From Deferribacteres bacterium (GTDB taxonomy: Bacteria > Zhuqueibacterota > Zhuqueibacteria > Zhuqueibacterales > Geothermadaptataceae), in NCBI GenBank assembly GCA_020633675.1, contig JACKDE010000005.1:1-64000 (forward strand): 64,000 nt of DNA. Direction: 5' to 3'. Made by a program: the position numbers and the translations under genes. The notes beneath the pieces were generated by a model. The model made no database searches. It was not told the origin of the DNA and was given only the letters and a program-made list of their open reading frames with translations. Below are positions 15,840-25,564 of this stretch, in pieces. The number at the start of each line of letters is the position of its first letter. The stretch's first letter is position 1.

Positions 15840-17816
15840 TTACTTATTGTTCAAAGCTTCTTCTGCTTCATCGATCAGCTTCAAAATATCGCGGTTGTAT
15901 TTTTGCTGTTTCTGAATTTCCAGCAAAATATCCAGCGCTTCCTGGTATCTCTTGCGGAAAACCAGCGATGCCGCGGTTTTGTACTGATTTTTGATGTAAT
16001 CGTTAGCAAAAGGCTCGTCCTGGGCATTGGCGCGTGCATCAGCTTTGTCCCAGTACTCGCGGAGTTGCGCATTATTCGGATCGAGGCGCAGGGCCTGATC
16101 GAAATATTCGAGCGCATCGACATAATTTTTCTTAAAGTACTCGGCAATGCCTTTTTGATAGGCATCATCGCGGTTCATGCGGTTTTGCAGAATCGCGATT
16201 TCCGTCTCGACTTTTTTGCGTGCTGATTCATCGAGCTGCTTGGTGCGCTGGGCTTCTTTGTATTTGTCCAACGCTTCAATGTATTTGCCCTGCGCGGTCA
16301 GGCGATCGGCGTCGCGCAACAGCAGTGAAATTTCATCTTCAATCGCTTGCTTGGTCCGGCCGATCCAGTTTTGCACCGTAACATTTTGCGGATCCTCGGC
16401 CAGCGCCTTTTCCCACTCGGTTACGGCTCGATCGTATTGACCGGCATTGAAAAAACTGATGCCCTTTTTAAGCTGGGTATCGACGTAATCCTTGATGCGG
16501 GTTGCGTTCAGATCAGCAGCCTTCTGTTTCAGCCGCTCTTCTTCCCGCAAACGATTTTCTTCTTCAAATTTTGATTCCGCCAGTTGCGCTCCCCGGGCAG
16601 CCCCTTCGTTCGTTGGATCGAGCTGCTTCACCGCATTGTAGCGGATCAACGCATCGAAATATTTGCCTTGCCGGAAAAAGGCATTCGCTGCATCGAGATT
16701 GTTCTGCACTTCCACCTGGTTACGCAATCGCGTTTCAAAATTAACCCGATCGGCTACTTCCTGATCACGGCGGCGCTGCTCTTGCGCGAGCAATTCATCC
16801 TTTGTCATGCCAAATTCAATCGTCACGGATATGCGATGATTGGCCTCGAGCAACGGACTGGTGGCAAACTTGCCATAAGAATAATCGATCTGGAACTGAC
16901 CAACGGAGGCCCCGGCTCCGAAAACCATCACATTGTCCATGAATCCGGCACGCACCATCGCCATGCCCTGATAAGCATATTCGGTACCGAAATGGAATTT
17001 CGGCGCCTTGTTGACGTTATACTCAAGATCGGCGTAAAGCGAGACTAAGTCATCCCGGCCACGGAACCGGAGATCCTTTGCAAATCCAAACTTATAAGAT
17101 CTGGGTATTTGTTGATTCTCATTACCAGCCTTTATGATGGGGGGAATTGCATTTTGTATAATAACTCCAAGGGAGGTATTTTGCAGAAGTGTCATATCGA
17201 AATCAGGTCTGTAAATCAAACCAAAATCGGCACCAACGCCGCGGCCATTCAGGGTGCCACCATCAGAAAGCGTGAAGCTCTGCTGCTCGATTTTAATGCT
17301 TAGACCCGCAGATAGATTTAGCGGCAGGTTTTTGCCGTAGGAAAACAGAAACTGCGTATTTGCAAAAGAGGCATCGCCAAGAATTTCTCCGTTGGTATGC
17401 ACATGTTGAAAGTCATTGCCAACTCGCAAGATCGCCGCACCGAGCGTACCAAAATTCAACGTCGGATGGACGTACGCAACGAAATTGTATTGCCCGCCCA
17501 AAGGCAAATTTGAGTAAAACATTGTCGCTGATTTGCGTTCGAGCAGATCCATCCCACCCGGATTCCAGTACACCGCGCTGGCATCGTTCGGTGCAGCAAT
17601 ATATGCGCCGCCAAGTCCCAGCGCGCGCGCACCGACTCCGTATGAAAAAATGCTCTCCTGGCCCGCGTCTTGCTTTTGGGCGTGCAGGCTGCTGTACGTC
17701 ATCAGCAGCGCGAGACTTAGCATCCATCGGGCACTGGCAAAAGACATATTTTGGCGGCATCGGCCAAATAGCCAGCGCAGACTTGCAGGCTGTTGTTGTA
17801 TTCTCATCCGTTGCAT
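15840..17816 (-). CDS. PorV/UPF0164-like outer-membrane protein fused to TPR repeats
   Basis: About 658 residues from the ATG at 17816 (AGGA upstream; a TTG two codons earlier is possible). A signal peptide ends near YSSLHAQ. Residues to about 345 form a beta-barrel of the PorV/PorQ/UPF0164 kind: GVGARALGLGGAYIAAPND, AVYWNPGGMDLL, FGTLGAAILRVGN, and alternating strands up to NHRISVTIEFGM. A charged helical linker then leads to about 280 residues of TPR-like repeats (DALIRYNAVKQLDPTNEGA, DRAVTEWEKALAEDPQNV, DALEYFDQALRLDPNNAQL). In type IX secretion PorV shuttles cargo at the outer membrane; whether this protein does so is inference, though its operon neighbour carries a sorting-type C-terminus. 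The gene lies 24 bases after the giant surface gene. Confidence 0.82.
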   Translation of the reverse strand: MQRMRIQQQPASLRWLFGRCRQNMSFASARWMLSLALLMTYSSLHAQKQDAGQESIFSYGVGARALGLGGAYIAAPNDASAVYWNPGGMDLLERKSATMFYSNLPLGGQYNFVAYVHPTLNFGTLGAAILRVGNDFQHVHTNGEILGDASFANTQFLFSYGKNLPLNLSAGLSIKIEQQSFTLSDGGTLNGRGVGADFGLIYRPDFDMTLLQNTSLGVIIQNAIPPIIKAGNENQQIPRSYKFGFAKDLRFRGRDDLVSLYADLEYNVNKAPKFHFGTEYAYQGMAMVRAGFMDNVMVFGAGASVGQFQIDYSYGKFATSPLLEANHRISVTIEFGMTKDELLAQEQRRRDQEVADRVNFETRLRNQVEVQNNLDAANAFFRQGKYFDALIRYNAVKQLDPTNEGAARGAQLAESKFEEENRLREEERLKQKAADLNATRIKDYVDTQLKKGISFFNAGQYDRAVTEWEKALAEDPQNVTVQNWIGRTKQAIEDEISLLLRDADRLTAQGKYIEALDKYKEAQRTKQLDESARKKVETEIAILQNRMNRDDAYQKGIAEYFKKNYVDALEYFDQALRLDPNNAQLREYWDKADARANAQDEPFANDYIKNQYKTAASLVFRKRYQEALDILLEIQKQQKYNRDILKLIDEAEEALNNK

Positions 17817-17840
17817 GATCAATCCTGTCCGTTCCTGGAG

Positions 17841-20800
17841 TTATTTCACGATTGCCACTTTGGTGGTGGCAATTCCTGCTGAAGTTTTCAGAACAGCAAG
17901 GTACAGGCCATTGACAACCGGTCTCCCTTCGCCATTCCTGCCGTCCCATCTGATTTTTTTCGACTGCCCGTCATAGGTCCCTTCCCAGTCGGCAGCGCTA
18001 AAATTGAAAATTTTCACCAACTCGCCAAAAAGCGTATAGATGTGCAACTCAATTTCTGTGCTTTGCTGCAGCACATACTGAAACTCGGTAAAAATATCTT
18101 CATCCGGGCTGAACGGATTTGGTGCATTGCGAAAACTGGTTTCGAAATCATTGGAAATCAAAACAGCGCTTTTTGAAGCCAGTTCCTGTACCGGTTGGTT
18201 GAGCGCATTCAAGAACTCGACCAACACCATGCGCTTGCTTTCCTGGTCCACAGCCCGCACATCTTCCGTGCTATTCACACGCAGCGAAAAACTTTTGGCG
18301 GCATTGTTATCAGCCACATCAACCATAATCACAACAGAGTCAGGTTGTAGGGGTTGCAGCGTATCCGGCGTGGTGAAATTCAACTGCAGCTTCTCGCTGC
18401 TCAAGCCGCTGCCACTCTGGTACAACATATTTCCACGCCTCGCACTTTTTACAGAAATGCCTGTGACCACCTGGTCTGCAGAAATCAAATTGCCCATACG
18501 ATCGATAAATTCAATATCAAGTCCGTTCAACAGAATGTTGCTCGCCCCCACCTCACCGAGATTTTCCGCTTTGAATCGAAACATCTCGACATCGCCCTGG
18601 CCATTGACAACAGCAGATGAACGCTGAATTTCGAGATTGCGCATGGCGAGCTTGCTGGTTTCGGTGGTAATGCCAATGCTCTCTTTGGTGATATCGAGCT
18701 CAAGCTTCTGGCCGGTATTTTCATCCCGTGGCGTATCGATCACGATAATATCGATATTGCGGATATCATCGTGTGGTGCCGGTGGCGACAGCACCGTCCA
18801 CTCCGCCGCCCCGCCAGCCGTCTCTTTGATGCTGGTATCGCTAATCACATAATCGAGCGGCAAAATAATCTGAATTTTTGCATGTCCGGTGGTATCCGCT
18901 TCACCGACATTGGTGATGGTTGCCCGCACGGTAAAATTTTGGTCCGGCGAGACCTTTTTATCGATCGCTGATGGCGGATCGACAATGTTTACCGACAAGA
19001 AAATCCGCGCCTTTTGCACAACCTGTATCGGCAAAGCATTGGTGGTTGTGCTCAAGCGCGTTGTATCTGAAGCGTCACGCGCGGTAAAAAGCACAACCAA
19101 GTCATCGCCGGTTCGCGGCTCCGAGGGCGCTACCACTTTCCATTGAAACGTCTCGCTGCCAGATGATGAAGGACTTTCGGCAGGCTGGTTGACATTATCC
19201 ACCGTGTAGCCTGAATTCGGCGGGAATTGAATTTCAGCCTGCACATCGGCGGCATTTTGCCAGCTAACCGTAGCTTGTACGGTAAATTCCTGCTCGGTGC
19301 TGATCACGCTATCCTGGGCGCCGATTGGACTGGTAACAGTCAGATCACCGGCTGTCAATTGTCCCAATGCACGGGTCTGAACATTGATTTCCTTGGCACG
19401 GATGCCATCAAAAATCGCTGCTTCATTTCCAGTGTTTTCGTCAGCCGGGGTTTTGGTTAAGCGAACAGTCAGGGGCTTCAGCGAAACCGATGCTTGCGGA
19501 GCCTGCAACTCCCAAATGACCGGCTCGCCGACGCGAATACTTTGCGTCAGCGGGCTGCTGGCAGTCACCTGCGTATCGCCCAATTCCAGTACCACTTCAC
19601 CTTCACCGACGGTGTTGGCGCCGCCAAGATTGGTTAACGAAGCGGCGAGCTTGAATTCCTGGCCCCTGGCAAGACTACCGCTGCTCGCTCCCGGCGGTTC
19701 GGTAATTTGTGCATTGAATTGCACGCTTGACTGGCTGACTGTCGTCACATTTGCCGTCTCGGTGTCTTCGACGACGCTCAGATCCGTCGCTTGCCCAAAA
19801 GCGCGCACAGAAAATTCATCCTGTGTGCCAGTCTGCGAGTTGGGAGCCTGAATTTCCCAGCTAACCGTATTGTTAACGACATTTTTGACGGATTCATCTG
19901 CAAAACGTAAAGAGTAGTTCGCAGGCAGTGAGATCGTCGCTTGAATATTGGATAAATTGGCTGAGTGAGCGACATCAGCTTGCAGGGTAAAAATCTGTAC
20001 CGTCGACACGATGCCATCGGTTGCGCCTTGCGGTGACACCACAGCCAGGCTGGTGATGCTAAGCGTAACGGTATCGGTTTCTACCGTCACCGTATCCGTG
20101 CTATCGGCGATCGTTGCGTCCTGAGCGCTGTTTAAATCGAGCGGTGCGCGGGTAATTTGCAAAATAAAATCTGATGCAGCGCTCGGTTCTTCCGGTGCGA
20201 CAAACGTCCACGTAACTGTTGTATCGAGCTTGAATGAACGGGTCAGAGGCTCGAGCCCCGGACTTTTTCGCGTATAACCAGTTGGCACCTGAGTGATCGA
20301 AACCTGGCCGTTCTGATTAACTCCAGCCGCACCAGGTGCATTACGTACGACTGCTTTAACGAGAAATTCCTGTTTGAGAGAAAATTTGCCGTCTGCCGGA
20401 TCCGTTGTCGCGATCAGGGTCAGATCTGCTGGAATTTGCGTCACAACGCGCTCAGTGGGATCAGAAGGTGCGAGTATGTTGGCTTTTGCACCGCTGTTCA
20501 CTGAAAACGCGCTATCGATCCGTGCCGTAAAAATTTCGCCAGTTTCATTCGGGTTGGCGGGCGAGGTGATGTCAAACGTCACCGCTGCTTCGCTGGAAAT
20601 ATCAATTTGTGGAATCAGTTTTTGATTTTGATCGATGGTGCTGCCGCCATTTGTTAACAGCGAAACCGCAATATCCCGCACCGGCTCAACGCCGGTGTTG
20701 CGAACGCGTACGCGGATCGTATAGATTTGCGAGCTATTCACGTAACCGACATTTTGGCTGTCGATATTGTTAACCTGTGCTGTGGTACCCGTGATGCCTA

Positions 20801-23800
20801 CCGTTGCACTGGTCGTAATTTCGACGTTGCCGTTAGCCGACAGCTGAAAGGTGCTGTTGTCATTGGCATCCTTGCCTGATATGGTTGCAGCAATGGTTGC
20901 CGTGCCACCGGTTGGGCCAGTGCGCGTCACAGTATAGACCAGCGTATCCGGGGTATTACTCTGCAAGCGCAATGTGCCGGAATTTTTAAGTGCAGTTGGC
21001 GCTTGCACGACAAAATCACCCGGTTGAGCTGGAATGCCATTGACAGAAAATTCGATGTCATCTGCTCGTGGCGGATCAAACTGAATCGGTGCACCACCCG
21101 TATCCCGCACCGCGACATAAATGAACCACGGTGGATTGGATTGATTGGCAGATACGGCCGCACTCGATGGTGCGACATCAACGATTTGCAAAGCGGCAGG
21201 CGCCTGTATATGTGCGAGGACCGTATCATCTACTGCAGCCTCTGGAGCCAACGACGCATCGGTATTGTTTGATTGCGCCGCGACAAAATTTGCTGTAAAA
21301 ATTTCATCAGCTTCAACAGCATCCGCCAAAACTGAAAATGTTGCAATCCCGGTCTTCTCACCTTCCAATAACGGCAGCGTAACCTGGGGGGGCAACAGAA
21401 CCTGTGAATTGCCGTTCGACGCTAATCCAACCGTCAAATTCTTCACACCTTCCTGCCCCAGGTTGCGAAACTGAACATTGACCTTAAAAGAATCATTTTT
21501 ATTCACAAACGGCGCATTAGGTGCAGCAATATACGTTGAGTCGATAAAAAACTGTGCCGGAGATTGCACTGTAAATGCCGCCTGATTGCCGTCAGCCTGG
21601 CTTGTGGAGTCCTGTACAATCACGCCACGATTGATTTCGATACCGGTCACTTTCGCATTGACGATATTTTGTCCAAGCAGCGTTCCTGAAGTATCAACCA
21701 CAAAAATTAACGTGTCCGAGGAAAAACCTTTCAGCGTATCACTGCCGGAAACCAGAGTTGCCGGCCGCAGAATATCATAGCCCGCCGTATCCGAAAGAAA
21801 GACTTGCGGGTAGCTGCCATTGAAATCCAGCAAAGCACGGCTGCCTCCTGTATTTTCAACGTTTACGCGGATCCTCCAATCGGCGCTTTGTCCCTGGGTG
21901 ACTGTATTTTGAGAGAGCTGAATGCTGGAAATATTGAGCAGTGCCGGTGATTGCACTTTCACCAATCCCTGACCAAAATCTTCAGTTGTATCGCTAATTG
22001 GCAAGTTCGGGCCAATGTCCGTGCCAACAACACTGCCGCTAATATTGATATCACCTGTTGTGGCGCCGGTTTTGGTAATTGTAAATGCCAGAATATCCGT
22101 CGAAAGCGGCTGCAGGATGGAAGTTCCCGAACTTTGCAGTGCACTCGCACGGGTGATGGTATATTCATTCGTCACATTCGCCACACCCTTAAAGAAGCGA
22201 ATGTAGGTGTCGGTGCTGTTAATACCGATATCAATTTGCGAGTTGCTGTTGTTTTGCAGCACCATTTGCGCCTGCCAACTCCCCTGTAATCCAGCTGTCA
22301 CACTGACTGGCGTATTGATCGCAATGATTTGCAAAGAGGCGCCGGTTGTTGCTTCCCAACTGGCTGGAGTAGAAGCGCCCGTGTCGATAATGTTCGCATT
22401 GGAATTCACATCGCGTCCGGCCGCCTGCGCATCGACAGTAATTTGGCCTGTTGTTGCCGTTGCACCAACGTCGACAATAAAATTGAATGTGGCCCTCGTT
22501 CCCCCCTTCAGTGTGTCCGGATTGTTGCCGTTGGGCGTTACGATGTACTGACTGGAAACATCGGTCGCGCCTTTTTTAAAATTCAAAGTGACCGAGTCAA
22601 CCAGTAAATCCGACACATCGTTAAAACCAAAACGGTTCTGCACAATCACTGTTACAGGAACGCTTGTCTGTCCTTGCGCGACAGTCGCAGGCGCTGTCAC
22701 CACATCGACCAACACGCCGGCAGAAAGTTTGACGCGCCAGCCGCTCAGCGTCTCAGCAATATTGTCCGATACCGGAATGCCGTTGATGGTGCCGTTCACA
22801 ACACCGCTGACTGTTACCGTATCGACCGTCGCCGTTGTTCCGACCGTAACATTAAACCGCAAAGTGCGCGTCAAGCCTGGTGGGATCACAGTGAAGGTAT
22901 CGGTTCGCGTGACGACGGGATAATCCGCATTGCGGTTCACTCCGCCTGTGCCAGTAAAATTCAGTCCTGCGGAGGTCACCACCACCGGGCTACCGCCACG
23001 GTTTTGTACAGCCATGTTCACCTGCGCCTGGGCCTGGCCACGGGAGACCTGCTTGGGTGTACTGATCGAGAGCAAATCCATGCTGCCGACCGAAACGCTG
23101 GTCTGGCCAGTGGAAGCGCCGTTCACCGAATTAGTGATAATTTGTGCCGTACCGCCGGCAGCGCCCGCCTGGAATTTAAAACTGAGTTGACTTGATGTAT
23201 TGGTTCTCACCTGCACACCGCTTAAAACCGGATTGGTATCCTGAGTTGTGGGAATCGAACCGGCAGCGGAGGGAAAAGCCTGAACCGTAAATTCACGATT
23301 TGCACCGACGCCATTGCCATCTGAGTCGAGCACAGCACTGGAGGTGATTGTACTCTGGCTGGTGCCGTCTGCTGGCAGCGTGACGGGTGTGGCCGTGATG
23401 GTTAGCGCATTGGCCGGGACGCCCGGTCTAACTGTGATGGTTCCTGTGGCATCATCGAGTGCGGTGGAATGATTCGCTTGAATCAAGCCGGTGGTGCCAC
23501 TTGCGCTGGCAGTGGTTGGCCTGAAGGTGAATGCGCTGCCTGTGCCACTTGGTGGATTACTTGAAAGACCGCCCGAAAGCGTCCAATTCACACTGACATC
23601 GGATATATATGCCCCACCAATATCGTACCCTGCCGCGTAGACGATCAGGCTGTCATCTGCGGTCAGCGAAACGCTACCGACTTCGATACCGCCACCATTT
23701 GGCGCCGAACGCACCAGCACATGATGCAGGGAGCCCTGAGTGACATTAAAAGCATTGGAAGTGCCGCTTGCACCATTACCATTGATGGAAATGGTGTTGT

Positions 23801-25409
23801 TTGTTTTTTGCGTGTTGACCGTCACCTGCTGCAATGCCAACACGCCGCTCACAAAGCTGGCGGTCGTTGTGGGTGCAATCGTGCCGGATGCATCGGAAAT
23901 TGTCGCCGTGCCATTGAAACTGGTGACCGTATTGCCCTGATTGTCACGCGCAACGACTTTAATATTGAATGGCGAACCTGCAGTTTGCGTTGTGATATTT
24001 CCATCGTCGGTAGCCGTGACCAAAAAATTGTCGATAGTACCGGCATCCACATCAAACGAATTGGAAGTGCCTTGCGCGCCTCCGTTTGAAACAGTCAAGT
24101 TCAGGTCTGTGAGCACGCTGTTCGGTGTAATTTGCTCGGTTCGCACACCATTGATAAAGGCGCCGCTGGTGGTTGGAGAAACCGAGCCAGCACTTGGTGT
24201 AATGGAAACAGTGCCGTTAAATCCGGTCACGATATTCTCATTTGCATCCTGTGCCGTGATGGTTATTTCAAATGGCAAGCCCGCTGCTTGCGGAGAGGCA
24301 ATCGTCGAAATGGCAAACTGTGCCAGTGCACCCGGCACAACATTGAAGGCATTCGATTGCCCGGAAAAAGAACCATTGGCTGCGGTAATAATGGCATCGC
24401 TTTGTGCTGTCGTGACCGTCATGCTTTGTGCGACCGCGCCATTGCTGAAACTGTTGGTCGAATCTGGCGACGAACCGCCTCCTGTAATCGACAGTGCAGC
24501 TTTGCCTGCAAAGCTGGAGACTGTGTTATCATTCGCATCGAGTGCTGTAATGGTGATATTGAATGGCACGCCTGCAGTTTTCGGGCTGCCTACCGAAGCA
24601 ATAGCGAATTTCGACAAAGCACCGGCAGCAACATCAAAAACATTGGAAATACCGGATTTACCACCATTGGCTGCGGTGATGGCCACATTAGCCTGCGCCT
24701 TTGTGATACTCACAGCTTGCGAAGCCAGAACACCAGCTGCGAAAGCAGAAGAAGTCACTGGCGAAAGTGTGCCGGTTGGATCGGTGAGCGTCACCGTGCC
24801 AGTGAAGCTGGTCACCGTATTGTCATTTGCATCCTGGGCAACAATTTTGATATTGAAGGCGGAGCCGGCTGCCTGATCCGCGATCAGACCATTATCGGTT
24901 GCAGTTACAGCAAAATGGTCAAGAGTGCCTGCGGAAATGGTGAATGGATTGGATGTCCCGCTGTCTTTTGGAGCCCCGCCATTATCCTGAATTTCCATCA
25001 AAACAGTATAGGAGCTGCTCGCGATGGTGGTGTTGCCCACTGCGCCAAAGCGAATGGTAATGGTCGATCCCAACGAAATTCCATTGCCCGTGCCATCGCG
25101 AGTGAGAGTGATCGTCTGACCGGCCACCGAAGTTTGCAAGCCACCATCCAAAACCGATACGCCACTGGCGACCACAACGCCGGTGAGATCGAAGCCGGCC
25201 GGAAAGGTCAGGGCCAGCTTTTCATCTGCGAAAATATCTACGGCTGTGGTAAATGTCACATCGTAAAGCGTCGAAGCGCCAGCCTGATTATTGCTTGGCG
25301 CTACGGAAATCGATGTAATTTCGCGTGCGAAAGAAGATGTGGGGGATAAAAAAATCGAAAGGAAACAGGTAAAAGTCATCCATGCGACTGTTGCCGCGCT
25401 GCGTTGCAT
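17841..25409 (-). CDS. Giant secreted surface protein with Ig-like repeats and C-terminal FlgD-like/sorting domain
   Basis: About 2,522 residues. The ATG at 25409 has AGGA upstream; an ATG five codons earlier is also in frame. A signal peptide ends at SSFA. The next 130 residues resemble the small secreted protein encoded just upstream. Four Ig-like repeats of 97-102 residues follow (nt 24929-23736), sharing the core FNIKIVAQDANDNTVTSF. A very long set of further beta-rich CARDB/DUF11-like modules follows, rich in Asn, Thr, Ser and Val. The last 90 residues begin NAPNPFSPDEDIFTEFQY and end WDGRNGEGRPVVNGLYLAVL...VAIVK, the FlgD-Ig/T9SS-type sorting module. No enzyme motif is seen. A role as an adhesin, fibre or surface layer is inference. 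It is transcribed with the PorV-like and signalling genes. Confidence 0.85.
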   Translation of the reverse strand: MQRSAATVAWMTFTCFLSIFLSPTSSFAREITSISVAPSNNQAGASTLYDVTFTTAVDIFADEKLALTFPAGFDLTGVVVASGVSVLDGGLQTSVAGQTITLTRDGTGNGISLGSTITIRFGAVGNTTIASSSYTVLMEIQDNGGAPKDSGTSNPFTISAGTLDHFAVTATDNGLIADQAAGSAFNIKIVAQDANDNTVTSFTGTVTLTDPTGTLSPVTSSAFAAGVLASQAVSITKAQANVAITAANGGKSGISNVFDVAAGALSKFAIASVGSPKTAGVPFNITITALDANDNTVSSFAGKAALSITGGGSSPDSTNSFSNGAVAQSMTVTTAQSDAIITAANGSFSGQSNAFNVVPGALAQFAISTIASPQAAGLPFEITITAQDANENIVTGFNGTVSITPSAGSVSPTTSGAFINGVRTEQITPNSVLTDLNLTVSNGGAQGTSNSFDVDAGTIDNFLVTATDDGNITTQTAGSPFNIKVVARDNQGNTVTSFNGTATISDASGTIAPTTTASFVSGVLALQQVTVNTQKTNNTISINGNGASGTSNAFNVTQGSLHHVLVRSAPNGGGIEVGSVSLTADDSLIVYAAGYDIGGAYISDVSVNWTLSGGLSSNPPSGTGSAFTFRPTTASASGTTGLIQANHSTALDDATGTITVRPGVPANALTITATPVTLPADGTSQSTITSSAVLDSDGNGVGANREFTVQAFPSAAGSIPTTQDTNPVLSGVQVRTNTSSQLSFKFQAGAAGGTAQIITNSVNGASTGQTSVSVGSMDLLSISTPKQVSRGQAQAQVNMAVQNRGGSPVVVTSAGLNFTGTGGVNRNADYPVVTRTDTFTVIPPGLTRTLRFNVTVGTTATVDTVTVSGVVNGTINGIPVSDNIAETLSGWRVKLSAGVLVDVVTAPATVAQGQTSVPVTVIVQNRFGFNDVSDLLVDSVTLNFKKGATDVSSQYIVTPNGNNPDTLKGGTRATFNFIVDVGATATTGQITVDAQAAGRDVNSNANIIDTGASTPASWEATTGASLQIIAINTPVSVTAGLQGSWQAQMVLQNNSNSQIDIGINSTDTYIRFFKGVANVTNEYTITRASALQSSGTSILQPLSTDILAFTITKTGATTGDINISGSVVGTDIGPNLPISDTTEDFGQGLVKVQSPALLNISSIQLSQNTVTQGQSADWRIRVNVENTGGSRALLDFNGSYPQVFLSDTAGYDILRPATLVSGSDTLKGFSSDTLIFVVDTSGTLLGQNIVNAKVTGIEINRGVIVQDSTSQADGNQAAFTVQSPAQFFIDSTYIAAPNAPFVNKNDSFKVNVQFRNLGQEGVKNLTVGLASNGNSQVLLPPQVTLPLLEGEKTGIATFSVLADAVEADEIFTANFVAAQSNNTDASLAPEAAVDDTVLAHIQAPAALQIVDVAPSSAAVSANQSNPPWFIYVAVRDTGGAPIQFDPPRADDIEFSVNGIPAQPGDFVVQAPTALKNSGTLRLQSNTPDTLVYTVTRTGPTGGTATIAATISGKDANDNSTFQLSANGNVEITTSATVGITGTTAQVNNIDSQNVGYVNSSQIYTIRVRVRNTGVEPVRDIAVSLLTNGGSTIDQNQKLIPQIDISSEAAVTFDITSPANPNETGEIFTARIDSAFSVNSGAKANILAPSDPTERVVTQIPADLTLIATTDPADGKFSLKQEFLVKAVVRNAPGAAGVNQNGQVSITQVPTGYTRKSPGLEPLTRSFKLDTTVTWTFVAPEEPSAASDFILQITRAPLDLNSAQDATIADSTDTVTVETDTVTLSITSLAVVSPQGATDGIVSTVQIFTLQADVAHSANLSNIQATISLPANYSLRFADESVKNVVNNTVSWEIQAPNSQTGTQDEFSVRAFGQATDLSVVEDTETANVTTVSQSSVQFNAQITEPPGASSGSLARGQEFKLAASLTNLGGANTVGEGEVVLELGDTQVTASSPLTQSIRVGEPVIWELQAPQASVSLKPLTVRLTKTPADENTGNEAAIFDGIRAKEINVQTRALGQLTAGDLTVTSPIGAQDSVISTEQEFTVQATVSWQNAADVQAEIQFPPNSGYTVDNVNQPAESPSSSGSETFQWKVVAPSEPRTGDDLVVLFTARDASDTTRLSTTTNALPIQVVQKARIFLSVNIVDPPSAIDKKVSPDQNFTVRATITNVGEADTTGHAKIQIILPLDYVISDTSIKETAGGAAEWTVLSPPAPHDDIRNIDIIVIDTPRDENTGQKLELDITKESIGITTETSKLAMRNLEIQRSSAVVNGQGDVEMFRFKAENLGEVGASNILLNGLDIEFIDRMGNLISADQVVTGISVKSARRGNMLYQSGSGLSSEKLQLNFTTPDTLQPLQPDSVVIMVDVADNNAAKSFSLRVNSTEDVRAVDQESKRMVLVEFLNALNQPVQELASKSAVLISNDFETSFRNAPNPFSPDEDIFTEFQYVLQQSTEIELHIYTLFGELVKIFNFSAADWEGTYDGQSKKIRWDGRNGEGRPVVNGLYLAVLKTSAGIATTKVAIVK
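23736..24929 (-). repeat. Four tandem Ig-like coding repeats inside the giant surface gene
   Basis: Residues 166-267, 268-364, 365-461 and 462-563 (numbered from the 25424 start) each begin G(A/T)(L/I)xxFxV/I, continue AGxPFNIxIxAxDxNxNxVxSF, and end (S/T)NxFxV. Near-identical nucleotide stretches recur (for example CATTTGCATCCTG at 24254 and 24825). The region is prone to recombination and repeat-number change. Confidence 0.75.
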
Positions 25410-25564
25410 ATTCGTCCTAAACATGGTGCCAATCTTTTGCGCTTAGAGTTGATTTGAAGCTGTTTTCCGTGGGCCTTTTGCAAGCACAAACCTGTCTGCA
25501 TTTGCCCATTATCGCATTCTTCCGGCCTCATTCAGATCATTGAAACGTGCAGGTAATGTTCTTG

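Noticed and set aside
23941..25349. Long plus-strand frames (311 and 405 codons) opposite the giant gene
   Set aside because: They lie wholly inside a gene with signal peptide, repeats and sorting domain; the composition is shadow-like and no start signals are seen.
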